Below, in pieces: positions 1 through 7,930 of a DNA stretch of 64,000 nucleotides (within the stretch, counting starts at the first letter, position 1; every line of letters starts with the position of its first letter). The notes beneath the pieces were generated by a model, which was not told the DNA's origin, made no database searches, and was given only the letters and a program-made list of their open reading frames with translations. This stretch comes from Salinicola endophyticus (GTDB taxonomy: Bacteria > Pseudomonadota > Gammaproteobacteria > Pseudomonadales > Halomonadaceae). Where the stretch lies: contig NZ_CP159578.1 of assembly GCF_040536835.1 (NCBI RefSeq), positions 806,001-870,000 on the forward strand, written 5' to 3'. Position numbers and translations under genes: made by a program.

Positions 1-711
1 CTCGATCTGGAGGCGCTGGAAGCGGCCATCCGGCCCACGACCCGGGTGCTCCTGTGGTGTCACCCGCACAACCCCACCGGGCGGGTATGGGATGTCGACG
101 AGCTGCGCGGGTTGGCCGAGCTGGCGCAGCGCCATGGGTTGATCGTGGTTTCCGACGAGCTGCACTGCGATCTGATCCTCGACCCGGAACGGCCGCACCA
201 GCCGCTGGGCCTGCTCTGCCCCGAACTGGCCGAGCGCTTGATCACCCTCTGGGCGCCCTCCAAGACGTTCAATATCGCCGGACTCTCGGCGGCCTGTGCG
301 GTGATCGCCGACGCCAGCCTGCGGGAGCGCTTCCAGCGCGCCGCGACGGGAGTGCTGCCGGGCGTCAACGTGCTTGGGCTGCACGCCGCCGAGGCCGCTT
401 ACGCCGAGGGAGAAGCGTGGCGTCAGGCGCTGCTCGGGGTGCTGCGCGACAATCTGGTGCGCCTCGAGCGGCATGTCGCTGGCTGGCCCGGGGTGACGCT
501 ATCGTCGCCGCAGTCGACCTATCTGGCGTGGCTGGACCTTCGCGCCAGCGCATTCGCCGACTCGCCCCAGCAGCGCTTGCTCGAGGAGGCCCGGGTGGCG
601 CTCTCCGATGGCGCCGACTTCGGCTGGCCCGGCTTCGTGCGCCTCAACTTCGGCACCCCGAGCGAGACATTGGAGGCGGCCTTGGGGCGGCTGGATCGTG
701 TCCTGAGCTGA
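1..711 (+). CDS. PatB/MalY-type PLP-dependent C-S lyase (5' end missing)
   Basis: This is the C-terminal 236 residues of a fold-type I PLP enzyme; the reading frame is open to the left edge of the window, so the start lies outside. The segment has the aminotransferase class I/II pattern: an HPHNPTGRVW stretch, then SDELHCDL with the aspartate that contacts the PLP ring nitrogen, then SKTFNIAGL with the Schiff-base lysine. The HCDL and SKTFNIAGL wording is typical of the MalY/PatB branch (cystathionine beta-lyase, cysteine desulfhydrase) rather than true aminotransferases. The family is usually about 390 residues, so roughly 40 percent is missing. The exact substrate cannot be told from sequence. 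The gene converges on cnoX with a hairpin between them. Confidence 0.85.
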   Translation, partial: LDLEALEAAIRPTTRVLLWCHPHNPTGRVWDVDELRGLAELAQRHGLIVVSDELHCDLILDPERPHQPLGLLCPELAERLITLWAPSKTFNIAGLSAACAVIADASLRERFQRAATGVLPGVNVLGLHAAEAAYAEGEAWRQALLGVLRDNLVRLERHVAGWPGVTLSSPQSTYLAWLDLRASAFADSPQQRLLEEARVALSDGADFGWPGFVRLNFGTPSETLEAALGRLDRVLS

Positions 712-732
712 CCGGTGGCAGATAGCTGACGC

Positions 733-760
733 GCAACACCCGGCCGGGGCCGGGTGTTGC
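733..760. terminator. Hairpin between convergent genes
   Basis: A perfect 13-bp inverted repeat (GCAACACCCGGCC and its complement) with a 2-nt centre lies 22 bp after the lyase stop and before the convergent cnoX stop. No T-run follows on either strand, so the call as a bidirectional terminator rests on position and stem strength. Confidence 0.5.
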
Positions 761-836
761 GGGTTACAGTACGGGGAGCGCGGGCGGTGGCCGTGTCAGT
801 GCAGTGGCACGGTAGAAATGGCCCCGTAGAAGTGGC

Positions 837-1769
837 TCAGTAGAGCATGGCGAACAGCCGGCGGCGGTAGCTGACCGTCAGCGGGTGGTCGGCGCCGAGG
901 GCGTCGAAGACCCGCAGCAGGGTCTTGCGGGCGGCGTCGTCGGCGTAGGCGCGGTCAGCCTTCATCAGCGCCAGCAGACCCTCCAGGCCACGCTCGTAGT
1001 CACCGTCGGCGACCGCGCGCAGCGCGCGCTGGAACCGCGCCTCGCTATCCTCGCGCTCGCCCAGGGCCTCGATCTCGGCCGCGCTCGGCGCCTCTTCGCC
1101 GAATTCGATACGCGCACGCACGCCGCGCGCCTTGGGCGAGTCACGGTGCTCAGGCGGCAGATTGTCGAGGATCTGCTTGGCATCCGGAGTCTGGCCGGCA
1201 GCCACCAGCACGCCGGCGAGGTCGACCTGATAGTCGTGGTAATCCGGATACTGCTGAATCAGCTCCTGGTAGATCGCCTGGGCGGTCTGGGTGTCGCCGC
1301 TGGCGAGTGCCGCCTGGGCCATCTCCTCGGGGCTCTCGGCGGCGTCGGCCGGCGCTTCGATATACTTGCCCAACCATTCGCGCACCTGCTTCTCCGGCAG
1401 CGCGCCCTGGAACTGATCGTAGAGCTGGCCCTGGGCGATCAGCTTGACGTCGGGCACCGAGCGTACCCCCAACTGCGAGGCGATCTGCGGATAGGCCTCG
1501 ATATCGAGCTTGGCGAGCACGAAGGCGCCGGCGTATTCGCGTGCCAGCTTCTCCAGGATCGGTTTGAGGTTCTTGCACGGCTCGCACCAGTCGGCCCAGC
1601 TCTGCAGCAGCACCGGGCGCTGCATCGAGCCCTCCAGCACCACCTGCTGGAAGTTGTCCAGGGTGACGTCGACGATGACGTCCTCCGCCGGAGCTTGCGC
1701 CGCGTCGTTGCTGTCCTGGCCGTCGGGGCTGGTGAGCGGTTGGCCTGTGCGGGGATCGACGATTGCCAT
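837..1769 (-). CDS. cnoX: Co-chaperone CnoX (YbbN), thioredoxin plus TPR protein
   Basis: The 310-residue protein has an N-terminal thioredoxin fold (about residues 25-130) with the active-site motif WCEPC, followed by a TPR-like helical region, the architecture of YbbN/CnoX. In the known family CnoX holds unfolded proteins under oxidative (bleach) stress and passes them to DnaK and GroEL. The E. coli protein lacks the complete CXXC pair; this one keeps it, so it may also have redox activity (inference). The start is the ATG before AIVDPRTG, preceded by AAGGGC; the longer open frame upstream is arginine- and proline-rich and is not expected in the family. Confidence 0.88.
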   Translation of the reverse strand: MAIVDPRTGQPLTSPDGQDSNDAAQAPAEDVIVDVTLDNFQQVVLEGSMQRPVLLQSWADWCEPCKNLKPILEKLAREYAGAFVLAKLDIEAYPQIASQLGVRSVPDVKLIAQGQLYDQFQGALPEKQVREWLGKYIEAPADAAESPEEMAQAALASGDTQTAQAIYQELIQQYPDYHDYQVDLAGVLVAAGQTPDAKQILDNLPPEHRDSPKARGVRARIEFGEEAPSAAEIEALGEREDSEARFQRALRAVADGDYERGLEGLLALMKADRAYADDAARKTLLRVFDALGADHPLTVSYRRRLFAMLY

Positions 1770-1874
1770 GAAGAAGTGCCCTTGATGTGCGGTACGGGAT
1801 TGGCGAGTGTTATGCGGGTCAGCGGCCGGTGATTCAACCCCCGGCGGTCCATTTCTCGAACGGGGGAGCATCTC

Positions 1875-2660
1875 ATGTCGAGTGCCATCCGTGGCCTGCG
1901 TGTGATCCTCAAGCTGCTCTGCGGTGGCCTGCTGCTGCTCCTGTGTCTGCTGCTAGGGCCGGCCTGGTTGCTGTTGTCGCAGCAGGTCGACTGGCGCGGC
2001 GACTGGCAGCACGCCTCGCGCAGCGTGAGCGGTCTGGCACCGGACCCTGCGACTACGCCGGCGGCGCTGGTACAGGTCTATGCCGCGCGCGCCTTCGCCT
2101 GGCGCGGCGCCTTCGGCGTGCATACCTGGATCGCGACCAAGGCCGAACACGCCGCGCACTACCGCGTCTATCAGGTGGTGAGCTGGCGCCGCCCCACGGT
2201 GCAGGTCGCCGTGGCGCAGCCGGACCGGGCCTGGTACGGCAACCCTCCGGAACTGCTGGCAGAGCTGCGCGGAGCCCCGGCGGCGCGGGCCATCGCCACC
2301 ATCGAGCAGGTGGTGCCGAGCTATCCCCAGGCCGGGCACTATCGCATCTGGCCCGGGCCCAACAGCAACACCTTCGTCGCCTGGGTGGTGCGCCAGGTAC
2401 CGGAACTGGCGGTGGACTTTCCGGCCAACGCCATCGGCAAGGATTATCTGCTCGACGGTCCGCTGGCCCGGGCGCCGTCGCACAGCGGCTATCAGCTCTC
2501 GCTGGGCGGGCTTGTGGGCGTGACCGCGGCGTGGGAGGAGGGGGTCGAGTTCAACCTGCTGGGTCTCGGCGTCGGTGTCGATCTCGATCCGCCGGCCCTG
2601 CGGTTGCCCGGCATCGGGCGCCTGGGCATGGTCCAGCCGCCACGGCGCGATGAACAATGA
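1875..2660 (+). CDS. DUF3750 family membrane-anchored protein
   Basis: The protein has 261 residues. Residues 10-35 form a leucine-rich transmembrane segment or uncleaved signal anchor, and the rest is predicted to face the periplasm. The body includes AFAWRGAFGVHTWIATK and a GHYRIWPGPNSNTFVAW segment that I recognise as the DUF3750 family; the HTW and PNSNTF stretches resemble cysteine-protease-like folds but no function is established. A strong GGGGGAGC ribosome-binding site precedes the ATG. It is divergent from cnoX with about 105 bp between starts. The function is unknown. Confidence 0.75.
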   Translation: MSSAIRGLRVILKLLCGGLLLLLCLLLGPAWLLLSQQVDWRGDWQHASRSVSGLAPDPATTPAALVQVYAARAFAWRGAFGVHTWIATKAEHAAHYRVYQVVSWRRPTVQVAVAQPDRAWYGNPPELLAELRGAPAARAIATIEQVVPSYPQAGHYRIWPGPNSNTFVAWVVRQVPELAVDFPANAIGKDYLLDGPLARAPSHSGYQLSLGGLVGVTAAWEEGVEFNLLGLGVGVDLDPPALRLPGIGRLGMVQPPRRDEQ

Positions 2661-2666
2661 TGAAGG

Positions 2667-2786
2667 CGTAGCCGACGGCCCGAAGGATGGCCGCCAGGGA
2701 AGGTGTCCACCAAAAAGTGCCGGGAGCGGTTTTTGACGTCGGCGCAGCCGACGGCTCGAAGGGTGGCCGCCAGGGAAGGTGGCCAC
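2667..2786 (+). repeat. Pair of 44-bp direct repeats
   Basis: Positions 2667-2710 and 2743-2786 match at 40 of 44 bases and are 76 bp apart start to start. Both are GC-rich, contain GGCCGCCAGGGAAGGTG, and are followed by an A-run (5 and 7 bases). The second A-run doubles as the T-tail of the leftward tRNA terminator. They lie between the DUF3750 gene and the initiator tRNA and encode nothing recognisable. Confidence 0.75.
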
Positions 2787-2820
2787 AAAAAAAGGCCGGT
2801 GCCTCGAAAGGCACCGGCCT
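2787..2820 (-). terminator. Rho-independent terminator of the initiator tRNA gene
   Basis: Read leftward, an 11-bp stem (AGGCCGGTGCC paired with GGCACCGGCCT) with a 6-nt loop is followed by seven T residues. It starts 8 bp past the tRNA 3' end and is a textbook intrinsic terminator. Confidence 0.93.
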
Positions 2821-2827
2821 AATAATT

Positions 2828-2904
<77 letters not shown>

Positions 2905-2918
2905 TCAACGTGGGGCGA

Positions 2919-2946
2919 ATTATACGTAAGTATTAGCGCGTGTCAA
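2919..2946 (-). promoter_or_regulatory. Consensus sigma70 promoter of tRNA-fMet
   Basis: Read leftward: TTGACA (2946-2941), 16 bp, TATAAT (2924-2919). Both hexamers are perfect. The -10 box ends 15 bp before the tRNA 5' end. The -35 box and part of the spacer overlap the last codons and stop of the DUF349 gene. Confidence 0.92.
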
Positions 2947-5701
2947 CACCCTCGTGACCCGCACTGCCCAGTCGGGCCAGCAGGGCATCGAACGAAGAGG
3001 CGTAACGGGCCCATAGCGATGCCTCCAGCGGGGTGATGGTGAACAGTCGCAGCAGCGTCTGCTCGAGCTCCTCCGGTGGTGTCGGCGGGCGCCCCAGAGC
3101 GTCGTTGAGGCGCGCTACCTGAACCTCCAGGCGCAGCGGCTCCAGCGCCTCGGGGATCGGCTCACCGGCGAGCAGACTCAGCTGCACCAGGCAGCGCTGC
3201 AGTACCTCTTCGGCGTCGTCTGCGGCGAGTGGTGTCTGCTTTTGTCGCTGCTGCAGGCGCTGGCGCAGCGCGGCGGGCGGCTCGGGATCGAGCGCCGTGC
3301 CGGCGATCGCCTGTTCGAGCCAGCGGCGATAGTCGGGCCAGGTACGCGCCTGGGCGACCAGTTCGAGCCGCTCCAGGGTCACTTCGCGGGCATGCACGAT
3401 TCCCTGCCAGCGCCGCTCCATGCCCTCACTGCGACGGCTGTGCGGCAGCGGCGAGAGGCGCTGAGCCTCCGCCAGGGCGGCGTCCAGCACGTCGCGTTCG
3501 CCAGCGTGGGTCGGCTGCCATGCATCGAGCTTGTCGATCAGCGCCTGCATGGCGTCGAAGCGCTGCTGCTGGCGTGCCTGCTGCTCGCCGCGCAGCGCAT
3601 CGCGCGCGGCGAAGATGGTGTCGCAGTGGCTGCGGAACTGTCGCCACAGGGTCTGCTCGACCCCCTTGGGTGCGCGCCCCAGTTCGCGCCAGCGCTGCTG
3701 CAGCTGCTTGGCCTGATCGGCGCGCTGCTGCGCCGGCCCCGTCTGCTCGGCCAGGCGCTGGGCCTCGGCCACCAGTTCGCGCTTGTGGCTGGCGATATCT
3801 CCGGCGCGGGCGTCGATCAGCGTCTGCAGGCGCTGGCGCAGCCGGGCGAAGCGCCGTCCCAGCGCGGCGGCACGGCGCTTGGGTACCGGCCAGTGCTGGT
3901 CCCACTGCTCCTGGGCAGCATCGCGAATACGCCGCAGGGCGTCGGGGTCGGCATCCTCGGCGGGATTGTCGAGCAGCGTCTCCAATTGTTCGCAGAGCGC
4001 TTCACGGAGCTCGAGATTGTCGCGCTCGCGGTTGGCGAGTTCGCTCTCCCAGGCCGCCAACTGGGTGTGCAGGGCGTCGGAAGCGGTGCGAAAGCGCTGC
4101 GCCAGCTCACGACTGGCGGCGGCATCGCCGAGCTGGCGCCACTCGCGGATCAACTGCTGATGCCGGCGGTGGCGCTCGGCATCGCTCTGCTCGCGCGCCT
4201 CGGCCAGTGCCTCGATCGCCGTGAGCAGCTCCTCTCGCTTGGGTGCGGCAACGAAGCCGCGCCAGTCGCGCAGCTCGGCGAGCCTGGCGGTGAGCTGCTT
4301 CCAGCGCTGCTCGAGCGCGGCGGGCAGTGCGGCAGGGCTGGCGTCGATCTGCTGGCGCAGTTGGCGCTGAATCTGCGCCGCGGGACGGTAGCGGCCACTG
4401 TCGAGCTCGGCTTCGAGCTGGTCGAGCTGAGCGCTGAGCGCCGACTCGTCCCAGGTCGGCGGGGCACTGCTGTCACGCGCTGCTGCCGACGCGGCGATGG
4501 GGGCGGCCGATTGACGTAGCGCATCCGCGATCAGAGCGGTCGGCGGGAGGGTCTGTGGCCAGTCGAGGCGGGCCAGCAGTGCGGTGGTGTCACCCTCCTG
4601 ATCCAAAGCCTGGCGCAGCTCGGGTGCCAACTGTGTCAGGCGCTCCCATGCCTGCCACAGTGTCTGTACCCGGCGTTCTAGCTCGGCATGGCGCGCGGCG
4701 TAGGCGTCACTGACACCGTAGTCGTCGGAGACCGACTGCCAGCGCTCGCTCTGCAGCTGCCAGCGCGAGGCCAACGCCTCCATCGCTTCGGTGGTCAGCG
4801 GTTCACTCGCACTGACGGTATTGAGCGCCTGTTCCAGGGCCTCGAGGATGCCCTCGCGGGTGGCCTTGGCTGTGGCCTTCTCGCGCTGGACCCGTTCCAG
4901 TTCGCGGTGGTGGTGCTCGTGTTCGGCGATGCGTTGGCGGCAGCGTGCAACGGCGATATCGAAACGCTGGTGCTGGGGCTGGTCGGCGCCGTCGGCGAGG
5001 GGTTCCCATGCCTTGACCCAGTGCTTCAGGCGCGCCTCGTAGAGTGGCTCCCAGGGGCGGTGCGCGTGCGCTTCGAGGGCTTCCAGCAGACGCTCGCGTT
5101 CGGCGCTGGCGGCGGCCTGCTGCTCGGCGTCGGCACGCTGGCGCGCCAGCCGCTCGCGGGCCAGCCGCGCCACCTGCTTGTCGCGCCTGGCCTGCTTGAC
5201 CAGCGTGCCCAGACCGGCCGGGCTGGAGACGCGCTCGGCCGCCGCCAGGCGCACCGCAGCAATGCCGTTGTCACTGGCGTGGTGCACCAGCCGCGCCTCA
5301 TCCTCGATTCTGGCCAGGGCGGTCAGCCGCAGCGTCTGGTTGTCGCCCTGTTCGACCAGCGCATCGAGCAGTGCCTGCTCGTTCAGGCTCGCTACCAGCG
5401 CAACACGCCGGGAGAGCTCCAGCGCGGGCTGCTCGCGGCCGCCGATCACATCGATCAGGCGTGCCAGCGATTCGGGAGAAGCGGCTTCGTGGTGCCACGC
5501 GAGCAGCGTGTCGGGATCGCTCAGGCGCGACAGCGCGGCTTGGCGTACGCTGGCATCGCTGTCTCGGGATAGCGTCTTGAGCGCGGCATGGTCGCCGGCA
5601 TCGAGTTGCAGCGCGGCGTGGGCGCGCACGCTGGGGTCCTGGTGGTCCCAACGCGGGCGCCGCCGACGGGGAGACAGTAGGCGTTGAAAGAGTCCTGGCA
5701 T
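2933..5701 (-). CDS. Large DUF349 domain protein
   Basis: This is a 922-residue, highly charged, Gln/Ala/Arg-rich protein. Residues about 15-200 look like HEAT-type helical repeats (LSRDSDASVRQAALSRL and similar). From about 200 on, long coiled-coil helices carry several DUF349-like units with W-K/R-E/Q patterns such as QLQQRWRELGRAPKG. The family is common in gammaproteobacteria and its function is not established to my knowledge. I chose the ATG before PGLFQRLL, since the upstream 50 codons of open frame are Pro/Arg-rich and overlap the minC promoter region. It is divergent from minC. The tRNA-fMet promoter sits in its 3' end. Confidence 0.8.
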   Translation of the reverse strand: MPGLFQRLLSPRRRRPRWDHQDPSVRAHAALQLDAGDHAALKTLSRDSDASVRQAALSRLSDPDTLLAWHHEAASPESLARLIDVIGGREQPALELSRRVALVASLNEQALLDALVEQGDNQTLRLTALARIEDEARLVHHASDNGIAAVRLAAAERVSSPAGLGTLVKQARRDKQVARLARERLARQRADAEQQAAASAERERLLEALEAHAHRPWEPLYEARLKHWVKAWEPLADGADQPQHQRFDIAVARCRQRIAEHEHHHRELERVQREKATAKATREGILEALEQALNTVSASEPLTTEAMEALASRWQLQSERWQSVSDDYGVSDAYAARHAELERRVQTLWQAWERLTQLAPELRQALDQEGDTTALLARLDWPQTLPPTALIADALRQSAAPIAASAAARDSSAPPTWDESALSAQLDQLEAELDSGRYRPAAQIQRQLRQQIDASPAALPAALEQRWKQLTARLAELRDWRGFVAAPKREELLTAIEALAEAREQSDAERHRRHQQLIREWRQLGDAAASRELAQRFRTASDALHTQLAAWESELANRERDNLELREALCEQLETLLDNPAEDADPDALRRIRDAAQEQWDQHWPVPKRRAAALGRRFARLRQRLQTLIDARAGDIASHKRELVAEAQRLAEQTGPAQQRADQAKQLQQRWRELGRAPKGVEQTLWRQFRSHCDTIFAARDALRGEQQARQQQRFDAMQALIDKLDAWQPTHAGERDVLDAALAEAQRLSPLPHSRRSEGMERRWQGIVHAREVTLERLELVAQARTWPDYRRWLEQAIAGTALDPEPPAALRQRLQQRQKQTPLAADDAEEVLQRCLVQLSLLAGEPIPEALEPLRLEVQVARLNDALGRPPTPPEELEQTLLRLFTITPLEASLWARYASSFDALLARLGSAGHEGVDTR

Positions 5702-5844
5702 GGCAGGTTTGGCATCCTGAAAACGACGGGCTGGCGGTGGCCGATGCGGCGGGCGGCGTGGCATCGGCGGCAGCCGCCTATCTAACCATTTGACGGCCCG
5801 CGGTAAAAGAGTGCAGAGCCACGGGCGTCGGCCGTCGGCGACAC

Positions 5845-5873
5845 CTGACAAAAGGTCTAGCTGGCCTTATGAT
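5845..5873 (+). promoter_or_regulatory. Likely sigma70 promoter of the minCDE operon
   Basis: CTGACA (5845-5850), a 17-bp spacer and TATGAT (5868-5873) give a near-consensus promoter 64 bp before the minC ATG, in the gap between the divergent DUF349 gene and minC. Confidence 0.65.
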
Positions 5874-5936
5874 CGGTTGCAGCGGCAGACGCCCTCGCAT
5901 AGCGTAACCCCTATTTCCCCGCTGCGGAGTTCGGTC

Positions 5937-6680
5937 ATGAGTCTCAACAGGGATCGGGCAGAGACTGCCTTCACGTTCAAAGGTGGCATGCTGCCCATGA
6001 CGGTCATGGAGTTGACCAGTGGCGACCCGGAGCGCGTGCGCGCCCAGCTGGCCGGCAAGGTCAGCCAGGCCCCGGCCTTCTTCCAGCACACGCCGGTGGT
6101 GCTCAGCGTCGAGCGGCTCGATGAGCCGCATCTGGCGCTGGAGCGTATCTGTGCCGTGTGCCGCGCGCACAAGCTGCTGCCGGTGGCGGTGCGTGGCGGC
6201 CCCGATCCCGTCAAACAGTCCGCCTGGGCCCTGGGCCTGGGCTGGTTCCCGCCGCAGGAGAGCCGCCCCAAGGCGGTCGAGGCCAGCCCGGCCGAGCCGG
6301 TGGTGGAGGTCGAGACCGAGCTGCCGCTGGCCGGCACCGAAGGGGCCCACGCCGGCGGGCGCATCCATCGTGGCACGGTGCGCTCGGGTCAGCAGGTATC
6401 GGCGCCCGAGGGCGACCTGGTGGTGATCGGCGCGGTCAATCCCGGTGCCGAAGTCCTCGCGGCGGGCAGCGTACACGTCTACGGGCCACTGCGCGGGCGT
6501 GCCCTGGCAGGTATTCATGGTGATCGCGAGGCGGGCATCTTCTGCCATGACCTGCATGCAGAGCTGCTCTCGGTGGCGGGTACCTACAAGCGTCTCGAGG
6601 ACATCGACCCGCGTATGCTGGGGGCGAGCGTCCAGGTGCAGCTCAGGGAAGATCAGCTGCGCATCTCGGCTTTGACCTGA
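5937..6680 (+). CDS. minC: Septum site-determining protein MinC
   Basis: The 247-residue protein inhibits FtsZ assembly away from midcell, recruited to the membrane by MinD. The N-terminal domain (about 1-100) includes FTFKGGMLPMTVMEL. The C-terminal beta-helix domain (about 140-245) has the conserved IHRGTVRSGQQV and VHVYGPLRGRALAG segments that contact MinD. The length fits the family (about 230-250). The ATG follows GCGGAG; a longer upstream frame has no family similarity. It is the first gene of minC-minD-minE. Confidence 0.95.
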   Translation: MSLNRDRAETAFTFKGGMLPMTVMELTSGDPERVRAQLAGKVSQAPAFFQHTPVVLSVERLDEPHLALERICAVCRAHKLLPVAVRGGPDPVKQSAWALGLGWFPPQESRPKAVEASPAEPVVEVETELPLAGTEGAHAGGRIHRGTVRSGQQVSAPEGDLVVIGAVNPGAEVLAAGSVHVYGPLRGRALAGIHGDREAGIFCHDLHAELLSVAGTYKRLEDIDPRMLGASVQVQLREDQLRISALT

Positions 6681-6773
6681 ACCGGCAGAGCCGAGCGGCG
6701 CCGAAGACGATAAGGTGTCGCCCCGCTTCGGGCGGGTGTGATCAACAATCTATCGGGTAACAGGAAGTTCATC

Positions 6774-7595
6774 TTGGCCAAGATCATCGTTGTAACCTCC
6801 GGTAAGGGTGGCGTCGGCAAGACGACCAGCGCTGCGGCCATTGCCACGGGACTGGCCTTGCGCGGCAACAAGACCGTGGTCATCGACTTCGACGTGGGTC
6901 TGCGTAACCTCGATCTGATCATGGGTTGCGAGCGGCGCGTGGTCTACGACCTGGTCAATGTCATCCAGGGCGAGGCGGGGCTCAACCAGGCGTTGATCCG
7001 TGACAAGCGCACCGAGAACCTGCACATCCTTCCGGCCTCTCAGACCCGCGACAAGGATGCGCTGACGCTCGAAGGCGTCGAGAAGGTGCTCAACGATCTC
7101 GCCGAGGATTTCGACTACATCATCTGCGACTCCCCTGCAGGGATCGAGCGTGGCGCCCAGCTGGCGATGTACTTCGCCGACGAGGCGGTGGTGGTGACCA
7201 ACCCCGAGGTCTCCTCGGTGCGCGACTCCGACCGTATTCTCGGGCTGCTGTCGTCGAAATCGCGGCGCGCCGAGCAGAATCGCGATCCGGTCAAGGAGCA
7301 CCTGCTGATCACGCGCTACAACGCCAACCGCGTTGATGACGGCGACATGCTCAATCTGGAAGACATCCGCGAGATCCTGGCGATCGAGCTGATCGGCCTG
7401 ATCCCCGAGTCGGAAGCGGTGCTGCGCGCCTCCAACCAGGGCGTGCCGGTGGTCCATGATGACAAGAGCGATGCCGGTCAGGCCTATCTGGACACGGTAG
7501 CTCGACTAATGGGCGAAGAGGTGCCGCTGCGTTTCCACGCGGCGCAGAAGCGTGGCCTCATCTCGCGCATGTTCGGAGGAGGGGGCCGCCGGTGA
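6774..7595 (+). CDS. minD: Septum site-determining ATPase MinD
   Basis: The 273-residue ParA-type ATPase forms the membrane-bound, oscillating part of the Min system. The deviant Walker A motif SGKGGVGKTTS is near residue 10, the switch regions follow, and the C-terminus ends in a basic amphipathic helix (LISRMFGGGGRR) for membrane binding. The family always begins MAKIIVVTSGKGG, which places the start at a TTG (6774) with AGGAAG six bases upstream. A GTG 36 bp earlier in frame would add 12 unrelated residues. The stop overlaps the minE start (GTGA). Confidence 0.96.
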   Translation: MAKIIVVTSGKGGVGKTTSAAAIATGLALRGNKTVVIDFDVGLRNLDLIMGCERRVVYDLVNVIQGEAGLNQALIRDKRTENLHILPASQTRDKDALTLEGVEKVLNDLAEDFDYIICDSPAGIERGAQLAMYFADEAVVVTNPEVSSVRDSDRILGLLSSKSRRAEQNRDPVKEHLLITRYNANRVDDGDMLNLEDIREILAIELIGLIPESEAVLRASNQGVPVVHDDKSDAGQAYLDTVARLMGEEVPLRFHAAQKRGLISRMFGGGGRR

Positions 7596-7846
7596 GACTA
7601 CTCGACTTTCTCAAGGGTGAACGCAAGAAGTCCGCGTCGGTCGCCAAGGAGCGGCTGCAGATCATCGTCGCGCACCAGCGCGGCCAGCGTGGCCAGCCTG
7701 ACTACATGCCGATGCTGGAGCAGGAGCTGCTCGAGGTGATCCGGCGCTATGTTCAGGTCGATCAGGATGCGATCAGCATCAGTCTCGACAGCGACAACGA
7801 CTGCTCGGTGCTCGAACTCAACGTGACCCTGCCCAACCGCGACTGA
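7592..7846 (+). CDS. minE: Cell division topological specificity factor MinE
   Basis: The 84-residue protein stimulates the MinD ATPase and drives Min oscillation, confining the Z ring to midcell. The N-terminal amphipathic stretch MRLLDFLKGERKKSAS and the anti-MinCD segment KERLQIIVAHQR are clear; the C-terminal half is the dimer-forming specificity domain. The GTG start overlaps the minD stop by four bases, with GGAGGAGG upstream, so translation is coupled. Confidence 0.96.
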   Translation: MRLLDFLKGERKKSASVAKERLQIIVAHQRGQRGQPDYMPMLEQELLEVIRRYVQVDQDAISISLDSDNDCSVLELNVTLPNRD

Positions 7847-7930
7847 GCTGCCACCGAATCGCGCCCCGGGGGGCATGAGTCGCGCCCGGGCGTGTGCTAG
7901 GCTTGCGCTTTTGCGCAGGCGGAGAGCGGT

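Noticed and set aside
885..1832. Long open frame on the plus strand opposite cnoX
   Set aside because: It is the mirror of a clear thioredoxin/TPR gene; the translation is Leu/Gly/Arg-rich with no motifs.
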